Notes: a model not told the origin generated them from the sequence alone. Shown: positions 23,721 to 32,342, numbered from the stretch's first letter. The stretch is DNA of 32,917 nucleotides from Aequorivita todarodis (GCF_028561335.1 NZ_JAQQTG010000040.1:1-32917), one strand, 5' to 3'. A program made the numbers and translations.

Positions 23721-26135
23721 TTAACGCAGTTTCGGAAATTCTGATGGATTTGTTTCGTGCATAATTTCATAAACCTTTTCATAAATATCTTCCAAAGAAG
23801 GTTTACTGAAGTAATCGCCATCGGTACCATACGCAGGACGGTGGTCCTTTGCAGTGAGTGTTTGTGGTTTACTATCCAAATATTTATAACCGCCCTGCAC
23901 TTCTACAATGTGGTTTAAGATATAAGCTGAAGCACCACCCGGAACGTCTTCGTCTATAACCAGAAGTCGGTTGGTTTTTGCGACACTCTTTACCATATCG
24001 TGGTTAAGATCTAAAGGAAGTAATGACTGCACGTCAATAACCTCAGCATCTATGCCTGCTTGTTGCAGTTCCCTTGCGGCCTCCTCCACAATTCTTAGGG
24101 TACTTCCGTAGGAAACCAGTGTGATGTCAGTTCCTTCCTTTACGGTTTCAACAATGCCTATTGGGGTTTTGAGTTCGCCCAGGTTGTTGGGCATTTTTTC
24201 CTTTAGGCGGTAGCCGTTCAAACATTCAATTACCAATGCGGGTTCGTCTGTTTCCAGTAAAGTATTGTAAAAACCTGCGGCTTTGGTCATATTTCGCGGC
24301 ACGAGAACGTACATTCCGCGAAGCAGATGGATCAAACCGCCCATTTGTGAACCGCTGTGCCAAATTCCTTCCAGCCTGTGGCCACGGGTACGGACAATCA
24401 AAGGTGCTTTTTGGGTGCCGTTGGTCCGGTAGCGAACGGTTACCAGATCATCGCTCATTATTTGAAGGCAATACAATATATAATCCAAATACTGGATTTC
24501 GGCAATGGGACGCAGGCCGCGCATTGCCATCCCAATTCCCTGCCCGAGAATGGTGGCTTCGCGAATTCCGGCATCGGCAACCCTCAGTTTGCCGTACTTT
24601 TCCTGCATGCCTTCCAAACCTTGGTTTACGTCGCCAATCTCGCCGCTGTCTTCGCCAAAAATCAACACTTCGGGATGTTTTGTGAAAATAGCATCGAAGT
24701 TATCACGAAGTATGACCCTTCCGTCAACTTCCTCGGCATCGTTAGCATAGGAGGGAAGCACCTCTTTTATGGTTTTGGCATTCTCTTTTGCTTCAGAATA
24801 GAGATGCGCACTGTATTTTGGCTGTATTATTTCGAAATAATTGGTTACCCAATCCTGCAACTGCTTCTTTTCAGCTGAATCTTCGCCCACTACATAGCGC
24901 AATGCCTTTCTGGCGGAAGCAATGATCATTCTGCGCAAAGGTTCTTTTTCAGAAGCCAGTTCGTTCTTTATTTTTTCTATGAAATTTTTGTTGGCACTAT
25001 TTTCGGCTAAATTGCCAAGCAACAATACCGCTTCTTCCTGCTCTTTCTTTTGTGGGGCAAGGAAAGCTTCCCAAGCTGCTTTTTTACCGTCGCGGACCCT
25101 TTTCTTTATATCGTTTTCCATTTCGGCCAGTGTCTCTTCCGTGGCAATGTCGCTGGCTATGATCCACTCGCGCATTTTTAGATTGCAATCGAACTTCGCC
25201 TCCCATTCAAGGCGTTCCTTGCTTTTGTAGCGTTCGTGGGAGCCGCTGGTACTGTGGCCTTGCGGTTGTGTGAGTTGTTGTACGTGGATCAATACGGGAA
25301 CGTGTTCTTCTCTTGCAATTTTTGAGGCACGGGTATAGACTTCAATAAGCTCTGGATAGTCCCAGCCTTTTACACGAATGATTTCATAGCCGTTTTCTTC
25401 CTCGGTGCGCTGAAATCCTTTAAGTATTTCTGAAATATTTTCTTTGGTAGTTTGGTATTTAGCATGCACGGAAATTCCGTATTCATCGTCCCAAACGCTC
25501 ATGATCATCGGTACTTGCAACACCCCGGCAGCGTTTATGGTTTCCCAAAATAAACCTTCGCTGGTGCTGGCGTTGCCGATGGTTCCCCAAGCCACCTCGT
25601 TTCCGTTGATGGAGAAATTGGTTTTGTTTTCAATGCCCTTTACATTTCTGAAAATTTTGGAAGCCTGCGCCAAGCCCAATAATCGTGGCATCTGTCCCGC
25701 GGTGGGCGAAATATCGGCACTGCTGTTTTTTTGTGCCGTAAGGTTTTTCCAACTGCCGTCCTCGTTCAGACTGTGGGTTGCAAAGTGCCCGCCCATCTGT
25801 CTTCCGGCACTCATTGGGTCCGCCTTTATGTCTGTATGGGCGTAGAGCCCTGCAAAAAATTGTTCAATGGTAAGCTTTTCGATGGCCATCATAAAAGTTT
25901 GGTCGCGGTAGTAGCCACTGCGCCAATCGCCGTTTTGGAAGGCTTTTGCCCAAGCCAGTTGCGGCACTTCCTTTCCATCGCCAAAAATCCCAAATTTGGC
26001 TTTCCCCGTAAGCACTTCGCGACGGCCCAATAAACTACATTCACGGCTGGTTACTGCAATTTTATAATCGTTCAGAACGGTTTCCTTAAAATCGTTAAAT
26101 GAAATCTCGCCGTTGGTCTTTGGGTCTGTCTGCAT
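23721..26135 (-). CDS. Fused E1 alpha/beta 2-oxoacid dehydrogenase
   Basis: An 804-residue protein with the alpha and beta E1 subunits of a 2-oxoacid dehydrogenase joined in one chain. The alpha half (about 1-400) has the ThDP-binding region AWGTIGNASTSEG (about 180-192). The beta half (about 475-804) has FGEDSGEIGDVNQG (about 493-506), then REATILGQGIGMAMRG and IDEDVPGGASAYI. Fused E1 of this type probably oxidises branched-chain 2-oxoacids, feeding iso-fatty acids. Substrate is inferred from the family. The ATG at 26135 is chosen because a full promoter lies just upstream, which an earlier TTG at 26207 would precede. No E2/E3 genes are adjacent. Confidence 0.88.
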   Translation of the reverse strand: MQTDPKTNGEISFNDFKETVLNDYKIAVTSRECSLLGRREVLTGKAKFGIFGDGKEVPQLAWAKAFQNGDWRSGYYRDQTFMMAIEKLTIEQFFAGLYAHTDIKADPMSAGRQMGGHFATHSLNEDGSWKNLTAQKNSSADISPTAGQMPRLLGLAQASKIFRNVKGIENKTNFSINGNEVAWGTIGNASTSEGLFWETINAAGVLQVPMIMSVWDDEYGISVHAKYQTTKENISEILKGFQRTEEENGYEIIRVKGWDYPELIEVYTRASKIAREEHVPVLIHVQQLTQPQGHSTSGSHERYKSKERLEWEAKFDCNLKMREWIIASDIATEETLAEMENDIKKRVRDGKKAAWEAFLAPQKKEQEEAVLLLGNLAENSANKNFIEKIKNELASEKEPLRRMIIASARKALRYVVGEDSAEKKQLQDWVTNYFEIIQPKYSAHLYSEAKENAKTIKEVLPSYANDAEEVDGRVILRDNFDAIFTKHPEVLIFGEDSGEIGDVNQGLEGMQEKYGKLRVADAGIREATILGQGIGMAMRGLRPIAEIQYLDYILYCLQIMSDDLVTVRYRTNGTQKAPLIVRTRGHRLEGIWHSGSQMGGLIHLLRGMYVLVPRNMTKAAGFYNTLLETDEPALVIECLNGYRLKEKMPNNLGELKTPIGIVETVKEGTDITLVSYGSTLRIVEEAARELQQAGIDAEVIDVQSLLPLDLNHDMVKSVAKTNRLLVIDEDVPGGASAYILNHIVEVQGGYKYLDSKPQTLTAKDHRPAYGTDGDYFSKPSLEDIYEKVYEIMHETNPSEFPKLR

Positions 26136-26155
26136 TTCAATGGGTTTTAGTTTTG

Positions 26156-26186
26156 CAAAAATAGCGAAATTGAGGGTGTTTCGCAA
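26156..26186 (-). promoter_or_regulatory. Promoter of the E1 fusion gene
   Basis: On the minus strand, TTG (26184-26186), a 20-base spacer and TATTTTTG (26156-26163) match the -33/-7 consensus. The start codon lies 20 bases downstream of the -7 box. Confidence 0.65.
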
Positions 26187-26228
26187 CGCATAGTTATACA
26201 CATCCAAATTTTTGAAAGGGAATGCTTT

Positions 26229-26459
26229 TTAAGTTTGATTCTTTTTAAAAGGAACGAGCCTAAGTATCAGCAACCTAAATAACAGGAGGAAAGGCAATCC
26301 GTGGAACAAAACATCAAACCAGTCTGCGGCTTGCATTCCATTGGCGCCACCGGCAATCCATTTTAATTTTCCCCATATATGCGGTTCCGGGAAGAAAGGG
26401 GCAAGGCCCAGCGTGAGGCAAAGAAGGATGATGATACGCCAATTGTTTAGTAGTTGCAT
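26229..26459 (-). CDS. Small two-helix membrane protein
   Basis: A 76-residue protein with two hydrophobic segments (about 8-24 and 50-68) around a short loop (EPHIWGKLKWIAGGANGMQ). It ends in a basic tail (LVPFKKNQT). Similar small proteins are common and conserved in Flavobacteria, but I know of no assigned function. It lies 93 bases upstream of the E1 start on the same strand and may or may not be cotranscribed. Confidence 0.75.
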   Translation of the reverse strand: MQLLNNWRIIILLCLTLGLAPFFPEPHIWGKLKWIAGGANGMQAADWFDVLFHGLPFLLLFRLLILRLVPFKKNQT

Positions 26460-26462
26460 TTT

Positions 26463-26494
26463 CGTTAATTCGTTAATTCGTTAATTCGTTAATT
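26463..26494. repeat. Octamer tandem repeat
   Basis: Four copies of CGTTAATT lie just upstream of the small membrane protein gene. Imperfect relatives (TTAATTGG, TTAATTTG) continue at 26560-26581. Confidence 0.9.
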
Positions 26495-26661
26495 CGGGAT
26501 TTGTGATTTCAGTTTTTGAAAATTGATTTTCTCCCCTTTAGGGGCAGGGGGTCAGGCTTGTTAATTGGTTAATTTGTTAATTCGGGATTCGTTGATTCGG
26601 GATTCGGGATTTGTGATTTCAGTTTTTGAAAATTGATTTTCTCCCCTTTAGGGGCAGGGGG
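26492..26661. repeat. Exact 60-base direct repeat
   Basis: 26492-26551 and 26602-26661 are identical over 60 bases, separated by 50 bases. Each copy ends in a short C/G-rich inverted repeat (CTCCCCTTTAGGGGCAGGGGG). A recent duplication or paired small repeats is the likely explanation. The surrounding 26460-26690 holds no gene. Confidence 0.9.
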
Positions 26662-26690
26662 CAATTCTGATTTGGCTTTGGAAATAAAAA

Positions 26691-26710
26691 ATCCCCGGCG
26701 GACCGAGGAT
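26691..26710 (-). terminator. Intrinsic terminator of the YegP-like gene
   Basis: The stem ATCCCCGG/CCGAGGAT (one mismatch, four-base loop) is followed by a run of T on the minus strand. It lies 19 bases past the stop at 26730. Confidence 0.75.
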
Positions 26711-26729
26711 TCTTTTTAATGAAAAAAAT

Positions 26730-27050
26730 TTACGCCACTTCCTTCACGGAAGCTCCGGGCGCATTCTTCTTAACAGATTCAATGCCCGTGGCAACGCCGC
26801 TTTCGGAGGCATACATTTGGCTGCTGCCTATTATCTGGCCGTTTGTAGATTTCACGTTGAAATGAAATTTTCCGTTTGCCGCTGTCTTTTTTTCGTACAT
26901 CGAATCGTTGCCACAGTTGGTTTTAACAGATTCAATACCGTTCATTGCCGAAGCTTTTGAGGCGTACATCTGGCTGGAAAGGATTACCTGTCCGTTGGCC
27001 GCTTTTAACACAAAGTGAAATTTATCACCGCTTTTTTTGAGTTCAAACAT
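26730..27050 (-). CDS. YegP-family (DUF1508) two-repeat protein
   Basis: A 106-residue protein made of two DUF1508 repeats, residues about 1-50 and 55-100. Each has the pattern KFHF.LKA.NGQVI..SQMY.S...... GIESVK (with GQIIGSSQMYASES in the second). Two repeats match the normal family architecture. It is cytoplasmic. The function of the family is not established. Confidence 0.88.
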   Translation of the reverse strand: MFELKKSGDKFHFVLKAANGQVILSSQMYASKASAMNGIESVKTNCGNDSMYEKKTAANGKFHFNVKSTNGQIIGSSQMYASESGVATGIESVKKNAPGASVKEVA

Positions 27051-27152
27051 AATTAGGTGTTTAAATGATTACTGAAAATTTTTCAGCTCTCAATATCGTG
27101 AAAAACGGCGTGCCTAAAAAATTGCCGAAAGTTTTTATAATAAGTTTAGCAT

Positions 27153-27476
27153 TTATTTGAACATATCCATCCCCGGAATGTTCGGCATGCCTTCTTTTGC
27201 AACGGCGGCAATTTCGGTTTCGTTCACGTTTGTTGCTTTTTCGATGGCTTTGTTCAAGGTGAGGATTAAATAATCTTCCAATTGCTCTTTGTCTTCAAGC
27301 AAAGCATCGTCAATTTCAATCGTTTTGATCTGTCGGTTTGCGGTAAGGGTTATTTTTAGAAGGCCGTCGCTGCTGCTCTCATCAATCATTACGGTGTCCA
27401 GACGTTTCTTCGTCGCCTCTACCTTTTCTTGGGTCTCTTTTAATTTCCCCATCATTCCCATTAAATCTCCAAACAT
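27153..27476 (-). CDS. YbaB/EbfC nucleoid-associated protein
   Basis: A 107-residue protein with the family pattern: a charged N-terminal helix ([20 protein letters not shown]), a central [19 protein letters not shown] strand pair and a Leu-rich C-terminal helix with [18 protein letters not shown]. Such proteins form dimers and bind DNA. The start is [10 protein letters not shown]. It has its own promoter and is divergent from the oligopeptidase gene. Confidence 0.9.
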   Translation of the reverse strand: MFGDLMGMMGKLKETQEKVEATKKRLDTVMIDESSSDGLLKITLTANRQIKTIEIDDALLEDKEQLEDYLILTLNKAIEKATNVNETEIAAVAKEGMPNIPGMDMFK

Positions 27477-27500
27477 ATATTTTTGCGTTTAAGTTTGTTG

Positions 27501-27529
27501 CAAATTTACTACTTTGCGTGGCTATTCAA
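27501..27529 (-). promoter_or_regulatory. Promoter of the YbaB gene
   Basis: On the minus strand, TTG (27527-27529), an 18-base spacer and TAAATTTG (27501-27508) match the consensus. The divergent oligopeptidase gene has only a weak match (TACTTTG at 27510-27516) in the same 63-base gap, so the two may share control. Confidence 0.6.
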
Positions 27530-27539
27530 CAACCTTACA

Positions 27540-29678
27540 ATGATGAAAAATAGTTTAATTGTTTCAATTGCTTGCCTTACTTTTGCCGTTGCTTGCAAAA
27601 ATCAAGATACTTCAGAAAAAGATATGAAAATCACTCCCCCGAAAGCCGAAAAAATAGCCAAGGAATTAAAGGCCCATGGCGATGTTCGCATAGACAATTA
27701 TTATTGGCTCAACAATCCCGAAGATGAAAAGGTAATTGATTATTTGAAGGCAGAGAACGACTATTACGAAGCAATGACCGCGCACACCAAAAAATTCAAG
27801 GAAGATCTTTTTCAGGAAATGAAGGCGCGCATTAAGGAGGATGACGAATCGGTTCCCTATAAATTGAACGGTTATTTTTACATAACCCGCTACGAAACCG
27901 GAAAGGATTACCCAATCTATACCCGAAAAAAAGGCAGTTTGGATGCCGAAGAGGAAATTCTTTTTGATGTAAACGAAATGGCAAAAGGCCATTCCTTTTA
28001 CAACCTTGCGGGCTTAAATGTTTCCGAGGACAACAATCTTGTTTCCTTCGGCGTAGATACTTTGAGCAGGCGGAAATACGACATCTTCATAAAAAACCTA
28101 AAAACCGGTGAAATCTATCCCGAACGAATTCCTTTGACAACAGGAAGCGCAACCTGGGGCAGCGATAACAAAACGCTTTTTTACACCCGAAAGGATGAAA
28201 AAACCCTGCGTGCCGATCGAATTTATCGTCACACCTTGGGCACGGACCCCATTGCGGATGAACTTGTTTTTACGGAAGATGACGATACCTTCAACACTTA
28301 CGTTTACAAAACAAAATCGAAAAAATTTATTGTCATTGGCAGCTACAGTACGCTAACTTCAGAATATCGTGTTTTGGAAGCCAATAACCCAATGGGCAAA
28401 TTCAAAATCTTCCAACCGCGCGAAAGAGGGTTGGAGTACAGTATTTCGCACTACGGCAACAATTGGTACGTTTTGACCAACAAGGACAAAGCGCTCAATT
28501 TCAAACTCATGAAAACTTCGGAAGATAAAACTTCCAAGGAAAATTGGGAAGATATGATTCCGCACCGCGATGATGTGCTTTTGGAAGACATCGATATTTT
28601 CAAGGATTATTTGGTAGTGAGCGAACGGAATAACGGGCTTACACAAATCCGGATCAAAAAGTGGGACGGCAAAGAAGATTATTACCTTCCTTTTGACAAC
28701 GAAACCTATACGGCCTATTCCACGCAAAACCCAGAGTTTGACACTAAAATATTGCGCTATGGCTACAATTCCTTGAATACGCCCGCTTCGGTTATTGATT
28801 TCAATATGGAAACCAAGGAGAAAACGGTTATGAAAGAAACGGAGGTTTTAGGCGGAAAGTTCGACAAAAATAATTATGAAACCGAGCGTTTATGGGCAAC
28901 GGCTGCCGATGGCACAAAAATCCCAATGTCGGTTATTTATAGAAAGGGTATTAAAAAAGATGGTAAAAACCCAACGCTGGTTTATGGGTATGGCTCCTAT
29001 GGCGCCACGATAGACCCCTACTTTTCGTCCGTGCGATTAAGTCTTTTGGACCGTGGGTTTATTTTTGCGATCGCCCACGTTCGCGGCGGCGAATATATGG
29101 GCAGACAATGGTACGAGGACGGAAAACTGTTGAAAAAGAAAAACACCTTTACCGATTTTATTGACGCTTCAAAATACTTGGTTGAGCAGGGCTACACTTC
29201 CCCGGAACATCTATATGCTTCCGGCGGATCCGCGGGCGGACTTTTAATGGGCGCTATTGCAAACATGGCTCCTGAATTATACAATGGCATTATCGCTTCA
29301 GTCCCATTTGTGGATGTGGTTACTACAATGCTGGACGATTCCATTCCGTTGACGACCGGGGAATATGACGAATGGGGAAACCCAAACGATGTGGAATACT
29401 ATAATTATATAAAAAGCTATTCACCTTATGACAATGTAGCGGCAAAAGCCTATCCAAATATGCTCGTAACCACCGGGCTGCACGATAGCCAAGTGCAATA
29501 TTGGGAGCCCGCTAAATGGGTCGCGAAACTTAGGGATTTAAAAACCGACAAAAATATACTGTTATTGCAAACCAATATGGATGCTGGCCACGGCGGGGCT
29601 TCCGGACGTTTTGAAGCCTTGAAGGAAGTGGCGATGGATTACGCTTTTCTATTGGATTTGGAAGGAATTAAGGAGTAA
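27540..29678 (+). CDS. Oligopeptidase B-type S9 peptidase lipoprotein
   Basis: A 712-residue prolyl-oligopeptidase-family serine peptidase, close to oligopeptidase B. It has an export signal with a lipobox ending FAVAC (about 15-19), so it is a lipoprotein. An N-terminal propeller (about 75-420) gates the active site. The catalytic domain has GGSAGG with Ser564, HDSQVQYWEPAKW with Asp649, and GHGGASGR with His684. All three are present. Either of two adjacent ATGs (27540, 27543) could be the start; an upstream in-frame start at 27483 lies in the promoter region. Confidence 0.92.
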   Translation: MMKNSLIVSIACLTFAVACKNQDTSEKDMKITPPKAEKIAKELKAHGDVRIDNYYWLNNPEDEKVIDYLKAENDYYEAMTAHTKKFKEDLFQEMKARIKEDDESVPYKLNGYFYITRYETGKDYPIYTRKKGSLDAEEEILFDVNEMAKGHSFYNLAGLNVSEDNNLVSFGVDTLSRRKYDIFIKNLKTGEIYPERIPLTTGSATWGSDNKTLFYTRKDEKTLRADRIYRHTLGTDPIADELVFTEDDDTFNTYVYKTKSKKFIVIGSYSTLTSEYRVLEANNPMGKFKIFQPRERGLEYSISHYGNNWYVLTNKDKALNFKLMKTSEDKTSKENWEDMIPHRDDVLLEDIDIFKDYLVVSERNNGLTQIRIKKWDGKEDYYLPFDNETYTAYSTQNPEFDTKILRYGYNSLNTPASVIDFNMETKEKTVMKETEVLGGKFDKNNYETERLWATAADGTKIPMSVIYRKGIKKDGKNPTLVYGYGSYGATIDPYFSSVRLSLLDRGFIFAIAHVRGGEYMGRQWYEDGKLLKKKNTFTDFIDASKYLVEQGYTSPEHLYASGGSAGGLLMGAIANMAPELYNGIIASVPFVDVVTTMLDDSIPLTTGEYDEWGNPNDVEYYNYIKSYSPYDNVAAKAYPNMLVTTGLHDSQVQYWEPAKWVAKLRDLKTDKNILLLQTNMDAGHGGASGRFEALKEVAMDYAFLLDLEGIKE

Positions 29679-29692
29679 TAAAAATAATTCCT

Positions 29693-29700
29693 TACCTTTG
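29693..29700 (+). promoter_or_regulatory. -7 element of the CapA-like gene
   Basis: TACCTTTG is an exact match 15 bases after the oligopeptidase stop. It precedes the leader containing a terminator hairpin, so the leader would be transcribed before the gene. No clear -33 TTG is at the right distance. Confidence 0.5.
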
Positions 29701-29701
29701 T

Positions 29702-29773
29702 CGGGTTGAAAATTTGCCCGACTGATTATTTAGGATGGCAGGCGGGATTCAGTTTTCGGACTGAGTCTTTTTT
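29702..29773 (+). promoter_or_regulatory. Candidate attenuator leader before capA-like gene
   Basis: Three hairpins can form. CGGG (29702-29705) pairs with CCCG (29717-29720). CCCG can instead pair with CGGG (29743-29746). GATTCAG (29746-29752) pairs with CTGAGTC (29761-29767) and is followed by six T, a terminator ending 18 bases before the gene. ACTGA (29721-29725) can pair with TCAGT inside the terminator arm, an antiterminator. A short frame MAGGIQFSD (29735-29764) crosses the terminator stem. This could also simply be the oligopeptidase terminator. Confidence 0.55.
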
Positions 29774-29791
29774 ATAACGAACTCCCTCTTT

Positions 29792-30829
29792 ATGAAAGAA
29801 GAAATAAAAGCCCACAATAATGTGTTGGAACTTATAGGCAACACACCGTTGATTAAGCTTAACAAGATTACCCAAAAGATGAAGGGTAATTATTTCGCAA
29901 AGGTTGAAGCATTCAACCCGGGGCATTCTACCAAAGACCGCATTGCACTTTACATTATTGAAGAAGCCGAAAGAAAAGGCATTCTAAAACCTGGCGATAC
30001 CATTATTGAAACCACCAGTGGCAACACGGGTTTCAGTATTGCGATGGTTAGCATCATTAAGGGGTACGAATGTATTTTGGCAGTAAGTTCAAAATCCTCG
30101 GCAGATAAGATTGATATGCTGAAAACCATGGGCGCCAAGGTTTATGTGTGCCCGGCCCACGTGAGTGCGGACGATCCACGTTCGTATTATGAAGTGGCGA
30201 AAAGACTTCATAACGAAATAAAAGGTTCGGTTTACATCAATCAATATTTTAACGAGTTGAATATTGATGCGCATTACCAAACCACCGGCCCCGAAATTTG
30301 GGAGCAGACTGCTGGAAAAATCACGCATTTAGTGGCCTGCAGTGGAACCGGAGGAACTATTTCAGGTACGGCTCGTTTCTTAAAAGAGCAAAACCCGAAT
30401 ATAAAAGTTATAGGAATCGACGCTTATGGCTCGGTGCTTCAGAAATACCACCAAACCAAGGAGTTTGACGCCAACGAAATCTATCCCTATCGAATTGAAG
30501 GTTTGGGTAAAAACTTGATTCCAACCGCAACCGATTTCGATATTATTGACAAATTTGAAAAAGTAACGGACGAGAGTAGCGCACACACGGCCCGTGAGCT
30601 TGCAAAAACCGAAGGGCTGTTTGTAGGCTACACCAGCGGCGCTGCAATGCAGGGTTTGAAACAGTTGGAAGAAGAAGGCGAATTTGATGAAAACAGCAAC
30701 ATTGTTGTTATTTTTCCGGACCACGGTTCCCGATATATGAGCAAGATTTACAACGATGAGTGGATGAACCAGCAAGGTTTCTTTGATTCGGAAACCGCTG
30801 CAATCCATCAAATTGAATACGTAAAGTAA
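29792..30829 (+). CDS. capA: Cystathionine-beta-synthase-like PLP enzyme, probable cysteate synthase CapA
   Basis: A 345-residue fold-type II PLP enzyme without CBS domains. The PLP lysine is Lys48 (NPGHSTKDR), the phosphate-binding loop ETTSGNTG is at about 69-76 and [10 protein letters not shown] is at about 184-193. The overall match is to cystathionine beta-synthase. In capnine biosynthesis CapA makes cysteate from O-phosphoserine and sulfite and is described as close to cystathionine beta-synthase. The gene is followed by an alpha-oxoamine synthase that fits CapB. Function is therefore inferred from family plus neighbour. An ordinary cysteine or cystathionine synthase is the alternative. 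Confidence 0.62.
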   Translation: MKEEIKAHNNVLELIGNTPLIKLNKITQKMKGNYFAKVEAFNPGHSTKDRIALYIIEEAERKGILKPGDTIIETTSGNTGFSIAMVSIIKGYECILAVSSKSSADKIDMLKTMGAKVYVCPAHVSADDPRSYYEVAKRLHNEIKGSVYINQYFNELNIDAHYQTTGPEIWEQTAGKITHLVACSGTGGTISGTARFLKEQNPNIKVIGIDAYGSVLQKYHQTKEFDANEIYPYRIEGLGKNLIPTATDFDIIDKFEKVTDESSAHTARELAKTEGLFVGYTSGAAMQGLKQLEEEGEFDENSNIVVIFPDHGSRYMSKIYNDEWMNQQGFFDSETAAIHQIEYVK

Positions 30830-30880
30830 TTTTAGACTTGCCTGACGGCGGGTAGGTTTACGATTTTAGATATACGATTT

Positions 30881-30911
30881 AAAAACCGATTGTTATTTTC
30901 AATCGGTTTTT
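30881..30911 (+). terminator. Intrinsic terminator after capA-like gene
   Basis: The stem AAAAACCGATTG/CAATCGGTTTTT has a seven-base loop and is followed by TATTTAT. Arms lie at 30881-30892 and 30900-30911. It works in either direction. It separates the capA-like and capB-like genes into two transcripts unless read through. Confidence 0.75.
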
Positions 30912-30930
30912 ATTTATATGATTTTCATGG

Positions 30931-30958
30931 GTAGGCGCGCGATTAATCGCGCGCCTAC
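30931..30958. repeat. Perfect 28-base palindrome
   Basis: A perfect palindrome with a G/C-rich core (GGCGCGCG...) and an ATTAAT centre lies between the two sulfonolipid candidate genes. It resembles the REP-like elements at 18821 and 20064 but is a perfect inverted repeat. No T-tract follows. Confidence 0.85.
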
Positions 30959-31022
30959 GTATTTTGATTTGGGTTGTCTAAAATCTCACGTCTAAAATCT
31001 AATATCTCACAAATAATTTAAT

Positions 31023-31030
31023 TAATTTTG
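31023..31030 (+). promoter_or_regulatory. -7 element of the capB-like gene
   Basis: TAATTTTG matches TAnnTTTG and lies 25 bases before the ATG at 31056. No -33 TTG at consensus distance is seen. Confidence 0.45.
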
Positions 31031-31055
31031 TCGCACATTTTTAACTAAAGATTTA

Positions 31056-32315
31056 ATGAAAGATTTATTCGATAAAATCTACAAAGATAAAGGTCCGTTG
31101 GGAAAATGGGCCGAACAGGCGGAAGGCTACTTTGTTTTCCCAAAACTGGAAGGACCAATTTCCAATAGAATGAAATTTAAGGGCAAAGAGGTAATCACTT
31201 GGAGCATCAATGATTATTTAGGACTTGCAAACCACCCGGAAGTTCGAAAAGTAGATGCCGAAGCCGCCAAAAAATGGGGCTCTGCCTACCCGATGGGCGC
31301 ACGGATGATGAGCGGCCATACCGATCTTCACGAACAACTTCAAAGAGAACTCGCAGCATTTGTACATAAAGAAGCAGCTTATTTGCTGAATTTTGGATAC
31401 CAAGGAATGGTTTCAACCATTGACGCCCTCGTTTCAAAAGACGATGTGATTGTTTACGATGTTGATGCCCATGCTTGTATTATTGATGGCGTTCGTCTTC
31501 ACTTGGGGCAACGCTTCACTTATAAGCATAACGATATGGAAAGTATCGAAAAAAACCTGCAGCGCGCCACAAAAGTTGCCGAAAAAACGGGCGGCGGAAT
31601 TCTGCTTATTTCTGAAGGTGTTTTCGGAATGCGCGGCGAACAAGGAAAATTGAAGGAAATTATAGCACTTAAGAAAAAATACAACTTCCGCTTTTTTGTG
31701 GATGATGCCCACGGTTTCGGAACGCTTGGTAAAACAGGTGCCGGAGCGGGCGAGGAGCAAGGTGTGCAGGATGGAATTGACGTTTATTTTGCAACTTTTG
31801 CAAAATCTATGGCAAGCACCGGCGCTTTTATTGCCGGTGATGAAGAAATAATGAACTACCTAAAATACAACCTGCGTTCACAAATGTTCGCAAAATCATT
31901 ACAGATGGTTTTGGTGGAAGGTGCCTTGAAGCGTTTGGATATGCTCCGCACCATGCCCGAACTGAAAGAAAAACTTTGGGAAAACGTAAACGCACTTCAA
32001 AATGGATTAAAAAAACGCGGCTTTGATATTGGAACCACACAAAGCTGCGTGACCCCGGTTTATTTAAAGGGAAGCATCCCGGAAGCGATGGCCTTGGTAA
32101 AAGACCTTCGCGAAAACCACGGAATTTTCTGCTCAATCGTTGTGTATCCGGTAATTCCGAAAGGATTGATTCTTTTAAGAATGATTCCGACGGCTTCACA
32201 TACCATGCAAGATATTGAAGAGACTTTGGAAGCATTTTCATCTATCCGCGAGCGCTTGGAGAATGGAACTTACAAACGTCTTTCTGCAGCTGTTGCGGCG
32301 GCTATGGGAGAATAG
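31056..32315 (+). CDS. capB: Alpha-oxoamine synthase, probable cysteate-C-fatty-acyltransferase CapB
   Basis: A 419-residue PLP enzyme of the alpha-oxoamine synthase family (serine palmitoyltransferase, KBL, BioF). Motifs: SINDYLGLANHP (about 50-61), GARMMSGH (about 85-92), the Asp-Ala-His of FFVDDAHGFGTLG (about 214-226), and the PLP lysine Lys250 in FATFAKSMAST. The ending (SSIRERLENGTYKRLSAA) and length fit the serine-palmitoyltransferase-like branch. CapB condenses cysteate with an acyl-CoA to dehydrocapnine, the step after CapA. The adjacent CapA-like gene supports this. Serine palmitoyltransferase or 2-amino-3-ketobutyrate CoA ligase are the alternatives. Confidence 0.65.
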   Translation: MKDLFDKIYKDKGPLGKWAEQAEGYFVFPKLEGPISNRMKFKGKEVITWSINDYLGLANHPEVRKVDAEAAKKWGSAYPMGARMMSGHTDLHEQLQRELAAFVHKEAAYLLNFGYQGMVSTIDALVSKDDVIVYDVDAHACIIDGVRLHLGQRFTYKHNDMESIEKNLQRATKVAEKTGGGILLISEGVFGMRGEQGKLKEIIALKKKYNFRFFVDDAHGFGTLGKTGAGAGEEQGVQDGIDVYFATFAKSMASTGAFIAGDEEIMNYLKYNLRSQMFAKSLQMVLVEGALKRLDMLRTMPELKEKLWENVNALQNGLKKRGFDIGTTQSCVTPVYLKGSIPEAMALVKDLRENHGIFCSIVVYPVIPKGLILLRMIPTASHTMQDIEETLEAFSSIRERLENGTYKRLSAAVAAAMGE

Positions 32316-32342
32316 ATTTAAAAACTGAATATTTATATATTG

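Noticed and set aside
24236-25845. Several plus-strand frames opposite the E1 fusion gene
   Set aside because: They are antisense to a well-supported enzyme and lack domains or promoters.
29702-29773. SAM-I or other known riboswitch upstream of the CapA-like gene
   Set aside because: The characteristic conserved core sequences of SAM-I were not seen; the fold is only a set of competing hairpins.
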